Origin: Coleofasciculaceae cyanobacterium
GTDB lineage: Bacteria > Cyanobacteriota > Cyanobacteriia > Cyanobacteriales > Xenococcaceae
DNA: 64,000 nt
Direction of reading: 5' to 3'
NCBI GenBank assembly: GCA_036703275.1
Contig: DATNPK010000108.1
Coordinates: 62,001 to 126,000, forward strand
How positions within the stretch are numbered: the first letter of the stretch is position 1; every line of letters begins with the position of its first letter. The position numbers were made by a program, and so were the translations under genes. The notes under the pieces were generated by a model. The model did not search any database, was not told the DNA's origin, and worked only from the letters and a program-made list of their open reading frames with translations. Below are positions 9,277 through 18,765 of this stretch, piece by piece.

Positions 9277-11523
9277 ATGACAGCAATAACAAACGAGAGC
9301 AAGATATCAGAAGTAGAATTAGATACTGATTTAGGTTATGGTAAGCTCTTTGCTATTTTAATTCGTCGGCGCAACTGGTTTTTGGGCATTTTAGGTGGAA
9401 CTTTATTGTTAGCGGCAGTGTTCGCTTTAACTAAAGAATCTGTTTACGGAAGCTCTTTTCAATTATTAATTGAGTCTGTATACCGGAGCAAGGAATCGGA
9501 TCTACAGAAAAACGTTTATGAGGAGCTAAATGTAGAAGTAGAAAACTACGCTACTCAACTAGAAGTGATGCGTAGTTCGGAGTTATTAGCAAAAGCCAGA
9601 AAAGCCTTAAGATCCCAATATCCTAATTTAGATTTAGAGACATTAGAAGATAACTTTGTTATTTCTCAAGTCCAAGGAGATGACTACGAAGACGATCGCG
9701 TCAAAACTACGGTTTTTGAAGCTGAATATACCGATAACGATCCTCGAAAAACCAAACAAGTATTAGAAACAATCATTCAAGTCTATCAAGACTATACCCT
9801 CGAACAACAGCAAGAAAGACTATCTCAAGGACTATCCTTTATTGATGCCCAACTACCCATTGCTCGTCAAAAAGTAACCGAAGCAGAAAATGCTCTAGAA
9901 AATTTTCGTAAAACTAATAATCTCATCGATCCCGTACAAAGAGCCAGCAGCGCGGCATCAGATCTCAAAGACATTCAGGCTCAAAAGCGCCAGGTTCAAG
10001 TAGATTATCAAAATGCTCTCGCTCAGTACAATGCTTGGCAAAAGCAGCTAGAACGTTCTTCTCAGCAAACTTCGGTTGCAGCTCGTCTGAGCCAGTCTTC
10101 TCGCTATACAACTCTATTAGAAGAGATGCAGAAAACGGAATTGGCTCTTAACGCCAGACAAGCTAGATTTAAAGCGAGCGATCCTGTAGTGCAAAACCTT
10201 GAAGAACAACTACAAAAAGAACGCTCTATGTTAAAAGCAGAAGCTCAAAACATTTTGGGGACTGCTCCTGAAAATTTGAATCTAACACAAGTCAACTTAA
10301 TGAAAGAGGGACAACTAGGTGATAATGACTTACAATCGGCAAATCAACTAGCGAATTTAGAAATTCAATTAGACTCTCTTAAAGCTAAAGAAAAAAGTTT
10401 AAATGCAGCCGAAGAAAAACTTCAACTAGAAATAGATCGTTTTCCCAGTTTAATTGCCGAATACAATCGTTTGAAACCAGAAGTTGATGTACGCAGAGAC
10501 ACAATAAATGAACTGTTAACAGCTCGACAAAAGCTAGGTATTGAAATAGATCGCGGTGGTTTAAAGTGGCAGGTGGTAGAAGCACCGGCCCTCGGAGAAG
10601 ATGAAACTTCTAGCAAACTAAAAACATTGTTAGCAGGTTTAGTGGTTGGCTCATTTTTGGGAATTGGCGCAGCTTTAGGCAGAGACATCCTAGATGACAC
10701 AGTGCATAGTCCCCAACAGCTAGAACAAGAATCCGCTCAAACTTTGTTGGGTGTAATCCCCGAACTACCTACCGATAATATCAACCAGGAAAACTCAGAG
10801 CTATTACTAAATCAGTTTAGCGATCGCGATCGTTCAATAGAACAAACCATTTATCTTAGACCCCTCAGAGAATCTTTGGATTTGATTTATCAAAATGTCA
10901 AGCAGCTAAGTTTGAATAAAAATCAATCATTACTAATTACTTCTATCGAATCAGGGGCAGATAGCTTAACCTTGATGTTGGGCTTGGCATCAAGTGCAGT
11001 ACGTACTGGTCAAAAGGTATTGCTAATTGATACTAACTTCCGCTTTCCTAGTCTTCACCAAAAGTTAAAGGTAAGTAATGAACGAGGATTATCAGAAGTC
11101 TTGACGGGGGAAGTTACTGATGCCCATATTCAAACAGTTTCACTACTAAACGAAGAAATTGATGTTTTGACCGCTGGTTCTAATGTAGGCGATCCAGTTA
11201 AGTTGCTTAGTTCCTCTCGAATTACAGAATTAATGTTCGCTTTTAAACGTAACTACAACTTAGTACTATTAAGTTCTCCTCCTGTTTTAGGCTATGTTGA
11301 TATGCTGCAAACTGCCCAATATTGTCAGGGAATAGTTTTAACGGAAAAAATTGATCGCATTACTAAATCCAAGTTATCACAAGCCAATACTCTTTTGAGC
11401 CAGTTCAATGTATTAGGAATTGTTGCCGATGGTGGCGAAGCTAGCGAAGCTAAATTGCGAACAATATACCAACCACAATGGGAATCGATGCTCCAAGAGC
11501 TTCCTTCTGCTGACGCGAATTAA
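9277..11523 (+). CDS. Wzc-like polysaccharide co-polymerase with degenerate BY-kinase domain
   Basis: 748 residues. Layout: cytoplasmic N-terminus, TM1 about 30-52 (NWFLGILGGTLLLAAVFAL), a long periplasmic Wzz domain rich in coiled coil (about 170-420), TM2 about 447-468 (LLAGLVVGSFLGIGAALG), then a cytoplasmic ParA/BY-kinase-like domain (about 520-740). Such proteins set chain length and drive export of capsule or exopolysaccharide. The kinase site is altered. The Walker A loop reads TSIESGADSLTLML where active members have a GK[S/T] triplet, and the Walker B-type strand is VLLSSPPVLGYVD where a DTPP-type Asp is expected. The A' motif VLLIDTNFRFPSL is kept. There is no C-terminal tyrosine cluster; only one Tyr lies in the last 25 residues. 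It is probably a structural co-polymerase without kinase activity. Confidence 0.87.
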   Translation: MTAITNESKISEVELDTDLGYGKLFAILIRRRNWFLGILGGTLLLAAVFALTKESVYGSSFQLLIESVYRSKESDLQKNVYEELNVEVENYATQLEVMRSSELLAKARKALRSQYPNLDLETLEDNFVISQVQGDDYEDDRVKTTVFEAEYTDNDPRKTKQVLETIIQVYQDYTLEQQQERLSQGLSFIDAQLPIARQKVTEAENALENFRKTNNLIDPVQRASSAASDLKDIQAQKRQVQVDYQNALAQYNAWQKQLERSSQQTSVAARLSQSSRYTTLLEEMQKTELALNARQARFKASDPVVQNLEEQLQKERSMLKAEAQNILGTAPENLNLTQVNLMKEGQLGDNDLQSANQLANLEIQLDSLKAKEKSLNAAEEKLQLEIDRFPSLIAEYNRLKPEVDVRRDTINELLTARQKLGIEIDRGGLKWQVVEAPALGEDETSSKLKTLLAGLVVGSFLGIGAALGRDILDDTVHSPQQLEQESAQTLLGVIPELPTDNINQENSELLLNQFSDRDRSIEQTIYLRPLRESLDLIYQNVKQLSLNKNQSLLITSIESGADSLTLMLGLASSAVRTGQKVLLIDTNFRFPSLHQKLKVSNERGLSEVLTGEVTDAHIQTVSLLNEEIDVLTAGSNVGDPVKLLSSSRITELMFAFKRNYNLVLLSSPPVLGYVDMLQTAQYCQGIVLTEKIDRITKSKLSQANTLLSQFNVLGIVADGGEASEAKLRTIYQPQWESMLQELPSADAN

Positions 11524-11652
11524 ACCATTTCTTTGCGTTTCTTGTTCTTTATTTCAACTAAGCAATTAATTTTACACCGATCGCTTAACTATAATATTCC
11601 AAGTATTCATAACCAGAAAACACTCAATATTACATGCTCTTTTAATAATTAA

Positions 11653-12435
11653 ATGATTCGTATTTTATTAGTAGACTACCAAGATATTTTGTGTGAGACC
11701 TTAAAAACTTCACTAGAAACCGAACCAGATTTACAAATAGTTGGACGGGCAAATAACGCTGAAATAGCCTTGGAAAAAACTGCCATACTGCGCCCAGATA
11801 TTGCCTTGATTGATATTAATATGCTAGTCATAGATGGATTGACTGCAACCAAGAAAATTGTCCAAAATTTCCCTGAAACCAAAGTTATTATTCTCGGCGG
11901 TAGTGAACAAGAATCTTATCGAAGTAGTGCAATGAACGTTGGGGCAAATAGTTATATTTCTAAAACTGCCAAGGCAAAGGAGATTATTGAGCAAATTCGT
12001 AAAGTTTATCGAGAAAGTCATATTGGATCACCAGAATTAAAACTATCAGAAACCATAATCCAGCTTAATCCAGCCAAACGACAAATCCAAAGTTATGTAC
12101 AACAATCACACCAAAAATTTAATCAATTTGAACATACAGAAGCAGAAATAAAACAACATTTTGGTAGGCTAAAAAATGAACAACGAGAAGTATTTCAAGA
12201 GATTATTAATTTTAAATCAAATGTCGAGCCTTTGCTCGATGATCTTCGCAAAACATCAAAAGAATGCAAACAACACTCAACAGAGATAAGCCGGCTTCAA
12301 ACTTTAGTAGAAGGACAATTATCTTATATTCATGATTTAAACAAGCGGATTAAATATTTTCGCAGATATATGGTAACTGTTTCTGTTGTTGCTGTAATTG
12401 CTTTAATTATTGCAGTCATCAGTTTACTATTTTAA
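11653..12435 (+). CDS. Membrane-anchored receiver-domain protein (REC-coiled coil-TM)
   Basis: 260 residues. Residues 1-120 form a CheY-type receiver of the NarL/LuxR kind: ILLVDYQDIL, the phosphate acceptor Asp in IALIDINMLVIDGLTA near 54, VIILGG, and the Lys of SYISKTAKAKEI near 105. The usual Asp next to the first acidic position is replaced (VDYQD). In place of a helix-turn-helix there is a long charged coiled coil (about 135-235) and a single C-terminal TM helix (VVAVIALIIAVISLLF). It is therefore not a DNA-binding regulator; it should sit on the membrane facing the cytoplasm. It lies 129 nt after the Wzc-like gene and 16 nt before a GT2, which suggests it tunes glycan assembly. No histidine kinase is nearby. 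Confidence 0.75.
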   Translation: MIRILLVDYQDILCETLKTSLETEPDLQIVGRANNAEIALEKTAILRPDIALIDINMLVIDGLTATKKIVQNFPETKVIILGGSEQESYRSSAMNVGANSYISKTAKAKEIIEQIRKVYRESHIGSPELKLSETIIQLNPAKRQIQSYVQQSHQKFNQFEHTEAEIKQHFGRLKNEQREVFQEIINFKSNVEPLLDDLRKTSKECKQHSTEISRLQTLVEGQLSYIHDLNKRIKYFRRYMVTVSVVAVIALIIAVISLLF

Positions 12436-12451
12436 ATGTTAATCTAAATTA

Positions 12452-13381
12452 ATGAACTTCAATCCTTTGGTCAGTATTTTAATTAACAACTATAACTACG
12501 ATCGCTATTTGGCATCGGCAATTGATAGTGCTATTAATCAAACCTATCCTCATGTTGAAATAATTGTGGTCGATGATGGTTCTACTGATAATTCCCGACA
12601 AATAATTGGAAGTTATCAAAATAGTATTACTGCGATTTTCAAAGCAAATGGTGGACAAGCTTCGGCAATAAATGTGGGATTTGCTGCCAGTAAAGGAGAA
12701 ATTATTTGTTTATTAGATGCTGACGATTTGTGGCTGCCATCAAAAGTAAAGCAAATAGTTACAGCTTTTAATAATTATTCCCAGGCTGCGGTGGTATACC
12801 ACAAAGTTCAAAACATTAATTCAACCGATAAACCTATCGGAAAACCTTGGCCACCCTATAAACCTATTGTAGGAAATATTAGTCAGTTAGTAAATAAATC
12901 TGGCGGTTGGTGGCCTTTTCCTCCTTCTACGGCATTAAGTTTTTCTCGTCAGTTTCTTACCGCAGTAATGGATATACCCGAAGCAGAATATCGACTTTGT
13001 GCAGATGCTTATTTAGCAGATCTCGCTCCTTTTTTGGGCGAAGTAGTTGGCATAGATTTAGTTTTATCCCAGTTTCGCATTCATGATTCAAATAACTGGA
13101 GTAAAGAAGATAATCAATGGCAACGGGCGGTTGAATACGATCGCCTGAGAGTTAATACTGTAAACCACATCTTAAATAAACATAATCTAGACTTCAAAAT
13201 TAGTTTGAGCGATCGCTGGCCCTATCAGTGGTTGCAGTACAAATTAGGCAAGCAACATAATTTGTGGAAATTAAGCCGTTTGACCTGGCAAAATTCGTGG
13301 GAACATAGACCAGTATCTAAACTTAAAACCTTAATTAAACTATGGTTAGAAAACTTGGGAATAGGTTCTTCGAGATTGTAG
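12452..13381 (+). CDS. Family 2 glycosyltransferase
   Basis: 309 residues, GT-A fold. VSILINNYNYDRYLASAID, EIIVVDDGSTDNSRQII near 35-50, GQASAINVGFAASKGEIICLLDADDLWLP near 68-97 with the DxD motif. The GGWWPFPPSTALSFSR stretch near 150 forms the acceptor-side loop. It starts 16 nt after the receiver protein, so the two genes are likely co-transcribed. It probably adds a sugar to the lipid-linked intermediate; specificity is unknown. Confidence 0.85.
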   Translation: MNFNPLVSILINNYNYDRYLASAIDSAINQTYPHVEIIVVDDGSTDNSRQIIGSYQNSITAIFKANGGQASAINVGFAASKGEIICLLDADDLWLPSKVKQIVTAFNNYSQAAVVYHKVQNINSTDKPIGKPWPPYKPIVGNISQLVNKSGGWWPFPPSTALSFSRQFLTAVMDIPEAEYRLCADAYLADLAPFLGEVVGIDLVLSQFRIHDSNNWSKEDNQWQRAVEYDRLRVNTVNHILNKHNLDFKISLSDRWPYQWLQYKLGKQHNLWKLSRLTWQNSWEHRPVSKLKTLIKLWLENLGIGSSRL

Positions 13382-13531
13382 TCCAATCAAATTAAATTTA
13401 TTTAACTATGTCCAACTCCAAGATGGAATTTTTATTTGATGGCTGCTTAAACTCAATTTAAATTCAAAATCCAATTTCTATTTTATTACTCTTCAGTTTT
13501 ATTTCCCAACAAGTCTAATATTTCTCTTTTT

Positions 13532-15361
13532 ATGTATAGTTTAATAAAAAAAAATAAATTCTGGCAGGATAATTACCTTCTTTTTCGAGAATTTAAACAC
13601 TTTCGCTCCATAGCTATTGCTGCTCTAATTACAACTTTGCTTGCCTCTATTCTAGAAGGTGCGACTGTTGGTCTAATTGCTTCTTTTCTACAGGTTTTAA
13701 CGGACCCACAAAATCCTCCTTTGACAACTGGAATTGAATGGTTCGACACGAGTTTATTAGCTACTAAAGCATCCCCAACAGGTCGTATCTATCGTTTATC
13801 AGCCTTAATCATCGTAATTATTTGGTTGCGAGCAGTCTTGACTTATTTAGGAAGATACTACTCCAAATTAGCTCAAGCTAATTTATGCGATCGCCTCCGT
13901 AAGCGATTATTCGAGCAGCTTCAAAGCTTGAGTTTAAAGTATTACACGACCAGCCATTCGGGAAATATTTTTAACACTCTGACCAATGAAATTAATCAAG
14001 TCAAACAAGCGTTTGAAGTATTTTGTGACCTGATTACCAGAGGGTCTACATTGCTAGCTTATATAGCTGCTATGTTTTGGCTATCTTGGCAACTTTCTTT
14101 GGGAACAATTGCTTTATATGGTCTTTTATCAGTGGGACTATCATCGCTAATTGGTCGTGTTCGCGAGGCAAGTTTCGCCGTACCCAAAGCTAATGCACAG
14201 TTTGCTTCAACTGCTATTCAATTTATTAACGGTATTCGCACCGTCAAGGCTTCAGCAACTGAAGATTTTGAACGTCAACGGTTTTATCAAACTAGCGATC
14301 GAATAGTCAAAACAGAGGAACGAGTAGCCTCTATATCATCATTGGTGTATCCCATAGCAGATGCAGTTGCAAGCAATATCTTGATTCTGATGGTAGTGAT
14401 TGCCTTTAGTTTCATGATTTCTGAAGGCAACTTAGAGGTTTCGTCTCTGCTAGCATTTATGTTTGTCTTGTTTCGGATGATGCCTTTGGTAGGTCAAGTA
14501 AATGCTATGAGAGAAAATCTCAGCCGTTTTCAAGGTTCTATCAATGATATCCAAAAACTTCTTAGAAGAGATGATAAGCCTTACTTAGATAACGGTAGCT
14601 TAAAATTTTCAGGATTAAAACAGGGTATTAATTTCTCTGGAGTAGATTTTGGTTACGAGTCAAATAATTTAATACTCAAAGAAATCGAACTCAGTATAGA
14701 AAAAGGTAAGGTCACAGCTTTAGTAGGCGCATCTGGAGCTGGAAAAAGTACCTTAGCAGATCTAATTCCTCGCTTTTACGATCCTACGGTAGGGTCAGTT
14801 TTATTAGATCGAGAAGATTTGCGGAACTTTGATATTACTACGGTAAGACAAAAAATGGCGATTGTTAGCCAAGATACCTTTATTTTCAATGCTTCAGTTG
14901 GAGATAATATTGCCTATGGTCTAGAAAAAATCTACGAAAAAGATATTTGGCAAGCAGCACAACAGGCACACGCACTTGAATTTATTGAAGAGTTACCAAA
15001 TGGTTTAGATACTGTATTAGGAGATCGAGGAGTTAGACTTTCGGGAGGACAACGCCAACGTATTGCGATCGCTAGAGCTTTGCTGCGAAATCCTGACATC
15101 TTAATTTTAGATGAGGCAACTAGTGCCCTAGATTCTATAACCGAACAGTTAATCCAAGAATCTTTAGAAAAACTGTCTAAAGGCAGAACAGTAATTGCCA
15201 TTGCCCACCGATTATCTACTATTGCCCGAGCGGATAAAGTCGTGGTTCTAGAACAAGGCAGAATTGTCGAACAAGGAGGATATAAAGAGCTATTAGTAAA
15301 GCAAGGGGCGCTGTGGAAATATCATCAAATGCAGCATCAATCAGAATACACAAATAAATAA
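13532..15361 (+). CDS. ABC exporter, fused permease and ATPase (MsbA-like)
   Basis: 609 residues, one half-transporter. Six TM helices span about 25-320; the nucleotide-binding domain follows. Walker A GASGAGKST near 398, Q-loop VSQDTFIF, signature LSGGQRQRIAIARALLR near 503, Walker B ILILDEATSALD near 522, H-loop AHRLSTIARADK near 557. All catalytic residues are present. It probably works as a homodimer that flips a lipid-linked glycan, lipid or peptide across the plasma membrane. Its place amid glycosyltransferases makes a lipid-linked oligosaccharide flippase (PglK-like) the leading guess, since no Wzx flippase is seen in the window. Confidence 0.88.
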   Translation: MYSLIKKNKFWQDNYLLFREFKHFRSIAIAALITTLLASILEGATVGLIASFLQVLTDPQNPPLTTGIEWFDTSLLATKASPTGRIYRLSALIIVIIWLRAVLTYLGRYYSKLAQANLCDRLRKRLFEQLQSLSLKYYTTSHSGNIFNTLTNEINQVKQAFEVFCDLITRGSTLLAYIAAMFWLSWQLSLGTIALYGLLSVGLSSLIGRVREASFAVPKANAQFASTAIQFINGIRTVKASATEDFERQRFYQTSDRIVKTEERVASISSLVYPIADAVASNILILMVVIAFSFMISEGNLEVSSLLAFMFVLFRMMPLVGQVNAMRENLSRFQGSINDIQKLLRRDDKPYLDNGSLKFSGLKQGINFSGVDFGYESNNLILKEIELSIEKGKVTALVGASGAGKSTLADLIPRFYDPTVGSVLLDREDLRNFDITTVRQKMAIVSQDTFIFNASVGDNIAYGLEKIYEKDIWQAAQQAHALEFIEELPNGLDTVLGDRGVRLSGGQRQRIAIARALLRNPDILILDEATSALDSITEQLIQESLEKLSKGRTVIAIAHRLSTIARADKVVVLEQGRIVEQGGYKELLVKQGALWKYHQMQHQSEYTNK

Positions 15362-15394
15362 ATTATAGTTTTTTAGTTTGGGTAGAATAATCAC

Positions 15395-16417
15395 ATGAAA
15401 ATATACATATTGCCCGATATCGACGATCCAAAAAAGACACAATATCTTCAAGAATTAGCTTCTATTGCTCAACCTAAAATCCATACTATTGTCGACAATA
15501 TAGAGCAGGCTGATATTATCATCATTACACACGCGCATTTAATGAATTCGTCTTTGAAAAGATTTTTAACCAAGCATTTAGATAAATGTTACGTAATAAA
15601 TAATGTAGACGATCCCCTATTTTTTCTGTCAGGTTTGTATATAAATGCGAATAAATCTTTCTCTTTTTTACATAAACCTCTCATGCGGGGATGCGCTTAT
15701 CTATACGAGCTTTACCAAGGAAATCAAAATCGCAACCAATTTATAAATTTTTCTCACGATGCTAATTTAAACAAAAAATATTTATTTTCTTTTATTGGCG
15801 CTTCAACTTCTTGGACTAGAAAACGTTTGCTAAAGTTAAACTTCCAACGTGATGATATTTTAATACGTTGTACAAACAAATACAATCACTGGAATGTCAA
15901 TCAACAAAATCGTAAAGAGATGCAAAAAAATTATGTTGACATAATTCAAAAGTCAAAATTTGCTGTGTGTCCCAAAGGCGCGGGTTTGGGATGTATCAGA
16001 CTTTATGAGGTGATGAAACTAGGAGTAGCGCCAATTATTATCTCAGACCAATGGTTTTTACCAATGGGACCTAATTGGAATAGTTTTGTAGTGTTTGTCA
16101 AAGAATCTGAGATAAAAAATATCGTTGAAATAGTTGAAATGCATGCCTCTGAATATGAAGAAAGAGGTCGTTTAGCAAGAAAAACTTGGGAAAAATACTT
16201 TTCAGACGTGGTTGTGTTCAACCAATGTATTGAGGTAATTGAAGACTTAAAACAAAATAGAATAGCCATTTTAGATAGATTGTTTTTTTATAGCTATCCA
16301 ATAATTTTAACTGCTCACAATCTGAAAAAAAGATTTATGACTTTTGTAAAAAAGACTATTCTCAGAATCTCATCTAAATTAAAAATTACTTTTGCTTATC
16401 AATTAAGAAGTTTTTAA
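15395..16417 (+). CDS. Exostosin-family (GT47-like) glycosyltransferase
   Basis: 340 residues. The C-terminal half carries the exostosin pattern: KYLFSFIGASTSWTRKRLL near residue 128, then KSKFAVCPKGAGLGCIRLYEVMKLGVAPIIISD near 190-220 and LPMGPNWNSFVVF. In exostosin enzymes this region binds the nucleotide-sugar. The N-terminal half (IYILPDIDDPKKTQYL) resembles the acceptor lobe only loosely. Exostosin-like enzymes are uncommon in bacterial glycan clusters compared with GT2 and GT4. The gene begins 33 nt after the ABC exporter. AT-rich codon use is slightly stronger here than in neighbours, so acquisition by transfer is possible. Confidence 0.75.
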   Translation: MKIYILPDIDDPKKTQYLQELASIAQPKIHTIVDNIEQADIIIITHAHLMNSSLKRFLTKHLDKCYVINNVDDPLFFLSGLYINANKSFSFLHKPLMRGCAYLYELYQGNQNRNQFINFSHDANLNKKYLFSFIGASTSWTRKRLLKLNFQRDDILIRCTNKYNHWNVNQQNRKEMQKNYVDIIQKSKFAVCPKGAGLGCIRLYEVMKLGVAPIIISDQWFLPMGPNWNSFVVFVKESEIKNIVEIVEMHASEYEERGRLARKTWEKYFSDVVVFNQCIEVIEDLKQNRIAILDRLFFYSYPIILTAHNLKKRFMTFVKKTILRISSKLKITFAYQLRSF

Positions 16418-16569
16418 ATTGAAATAAGCAAAAGTAATAGTTAACATTGAAAAATTTTTTTGCTATTTTAGCGATCAACGATTTTCTGAATAAAGCATTT
16501 GAATAGCAAAGATAAACACAAATTACTGTGGCTATTAATAGATTTATCAAATAATAAAGGAAAATAATT

Positions 16570-17409
16570 ATGGAGCAAGTTAAAATTAGCGTTGTTATTC
16601 CTACCTACCATAGGAATGATTTGTTAGCCAAATGTTTAAATTGCCTTGCACCTGGAGTTCAAACACTGCCAGCCGAGAAGTATGAAGTAATCGTGACTGA
16701 TGACGGCTTTAAAACAACTGCTGAGGAAATGATTCGTAATCGCTATTCTTGGGTCAAATGGTTAGCTGGTCCCCGTAAAGGAGCGGCAGCAAATCGTAAC
16801 AATGGAGCAAAATATGCTAAAGGTTCATTTATTGCCTTTACTGACGATGATTGTTTACCCAGTTCCTCGTGGCTGTCTTCATTCTACTCGGCATTGACTC
16901 CCCATATTCAGGTTTACGAAGGCAAAACTACTTGCGAGACTGGAGTTTGTTCCCCTATGGAGGAAGCTCCAGTTAATCTCACAGGAGGTTATTTATGGTC
17001 ATGTAATATGCTCGTCAAAGCTAGACTTTTTCAAGAAATAAGTGGTTTTGATGAAAAATTTCCCTATCCTTATATGGAGGATGTTGACTTCAGAGAACGA
17101 ATTAAAAAAGCGGGTTTGACCTTCTTATTTATTCAAGATGCCATAGTCGATCATCCTCCAAGAAGAAGACTTTGGGGCGATAAACTAGGAGCATCACAAG
17201 AAAGTCTTGTATATTACTGGCGATGCAAAAAGAAGAAGAAATTTTTTAAAGTCCAACTGATAAGAAACATTTTAAGCTATCGTATTAGGGCTATTTTAAA
17301 CTTTGGGTTTTCTCTAGATTCTTTGAAAGCAGTAACTTCAATGATTGTAGAAATTTCGTATATTATTTCCCATATGAATCAATGGCAAAAAAAATATCCA
17401 CTTGAGTAA
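16570..17409 (+). CDS. Family 2 glycosyltransferase
   Basis: 279 residues. ISVVIPTYHRNDLLAKCLN, YEVIVTDDGFKTT, GAAANRNNGAKYAKGSFIAFTDDDCLPSSSWL (DxD near 97), and FPYPYMEDVDFRERIKKAG with the ED base pair near 175. This is a standard GT-A inverting glycosyltransferase. A purine-rich AAAGGAAAA lies 8-16 nt before the ATG and supports this start. The preceding gap of 152 nt may hold a promoter. Confidence 0.85.
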   Translation: MEQVKISVVIPTYHRNDLLAKCLNCLAPGVQTLPAEKYEVIVTDDGFKTTAEEMIRNRYSWVKWLAGPRKGAAANRNNGAKYAKGSFIAFTDDDCLPSSSWLSSFYSALTPHIQVYEGKTTCETGVCSPMEEAPVNLTGGYLWSCNMLVKARLFQEISGFDEKFPYPYMEDVDFRERIKKAGLTFLFIQDAIVDHPPRRRLWGDKLGASQESLVYYWRCKKKKKFFKVQLIRNILSYRIRAILNFGFSLDSLKAVTSMIVEISYIISHMNQWQKKYPLE

Positions 17410-17585
17410 GATACGATCTTCTTTCTGGCAACCTACATTAATAGCAACAACTCAATCGTAGTTTAATAGTATTATTGAGCTGACGTAAATTTAACTTATT
17501 GTTTTGAAAGACTATAGCTTTTATAGCAAAGATTTAGGATGCGCGAACCAATAAATTAATACCAGCTTATCCGCCATATAAAACA

Positions 17586-18764
17586 ATGCACATACTTCTT
17601 TCCATTCATCATTATCTTGACCCCAATGCAGGTGCTCCTGGCGTCACTTTAAAACTAGGACAAGAATATCAAAAAGCTGGACATCAAGTTAGCTATTTTT
17701 CTTTGGACAATTTACCTTCTAGGCTGCCAGGAATTATTAAGGCAATCGTTTTTCCCTATTGGCTAGCTATTCATCTGTTATTTCACTATAAGAAACAACC
17801 TATTGATGTAATCGATGCCTCTACGGGAGATGCTTGGTTTTGGGCAAAGCTGTTTCGTTATTTTAGCCATAATAAAATCGTTCTAATTACTAGAAGTCAT
17901 GGCTTAGAACACAGCATGCACATAGAAAATTTAGAAGAATCAGCAAGAGGCAATCTAAATTTAAGTTGGAAGTATCCGCTATATCATGGGGGCTTTCGTC
18001 TCTGGGAAGTGAAGAGTTCAATTAAAGATGCCGATTTAACTTTGATGTTAAACAGTCGCGATCGAGATTATGCCGATTGCGAATTAGAAATTGCCTCAGA
18101 AAAATTAACCATCGTGCCTAATGGTATTCCCGAAGAATTTATCAATCTTCCTTGGGAAAATACACTTATGTCTCCTAAAGAGACGATCCGTATTGCTCAA
18201 GTAGGTAGCTTTATCGATCGCAAAGGAATTAAGTACAGTATTCCAGCTTTGAATCATATTCTCGATCGCTTCGACAATGTAGAAATGACTTTTGTGGGTA
18301 CTGGTTGCGCTGAAGATCTAATTTTATCAAATTTCTCTGCCGATATCAGACATAAAATAAAAGTCGTTCCTCATTACAATCATCAAGCTTTACCAAATTT
18401 GCTCAAAGCTCATCACATCAAACTATTTCCCAGTTTGTCAGAAGGATTTAGTCTGGCTTTAGTAGAAGCAATGGCTTGTGGTTTGGCACCAATCGCCAGC
18501 TCTAATTTAGGTTTAACAGAATTATTAACAGATCGTCATAATAGTATTTCAATTCCTTCACGAAATAGTAAAGCAATAGAGGATGCCTTGGAAAAATTAA
18601 TTCTTAATCGCTCTGAGTTAGATCGAATTAGACGAAATGCTTACCAAACAGCTCAAGATTATAACTGGGTAAACATAGCTCACAAAAATTTGGCATTATA
18701 TCAAAAACTTCATCGGCAAAAGAAAGCGGAAAAAGCTTTAGATAGTTCGGAGGCAGCTAACTAA
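17586..18764 (+). CDS. GT4-type glycosyltransferase
   Basis: 392 residues. HILLSIHHYLDPNAGAPGVTLKL (acceptor loop), VLITRSHGLEHS, LNSRDRDYA, IVPNGIPEEFI, IRIAQVGSFIDRKGIKYSI near 210, VEMTFVGTGCAEDL, FPSLSEGFSLALVEAMACGLAPIASS (EX7E) near 285. It is a GT-B retaining transferase. The next GT2 gene begins 2 nt after its stop, so both are translated from one message. Confidence 0.85.
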   Translation: MHILLSIHHYLDPNAGAPGVTLKLGQEYQKAGHQVSYFSLDNLPSRLPGIIKAIVFPYWLAIHLLFHYKKQPIDVIDASTGDAWFWAKLFRYFSHNKIVLITRSHGLEHSMHIENLEESARGNLNLSWKYPLYHGGFRLWEVKSSIKDADLTLMLNSRDRDYADCELEIASEKLTIVPNGIPEEFINLPWENTLMSPKETIRIAQVGSFIDRKGIKYSIPALNHILDRFDNVEMTFVGTGCAEDLILSNFSADIRHKIKVVPHYNHQALPNLLKAHHIKLFPSLSEGFSLALVEAMACGLAPIASSNLGLTELLTDRHNSISIPSRNSKAIEDALEKLILNRSELDRIRRNAYQTAQDYNWVNIAHKNLALYQKLHRQKKAEKALDSSEAAN

Positions 18765-18765
18765 A

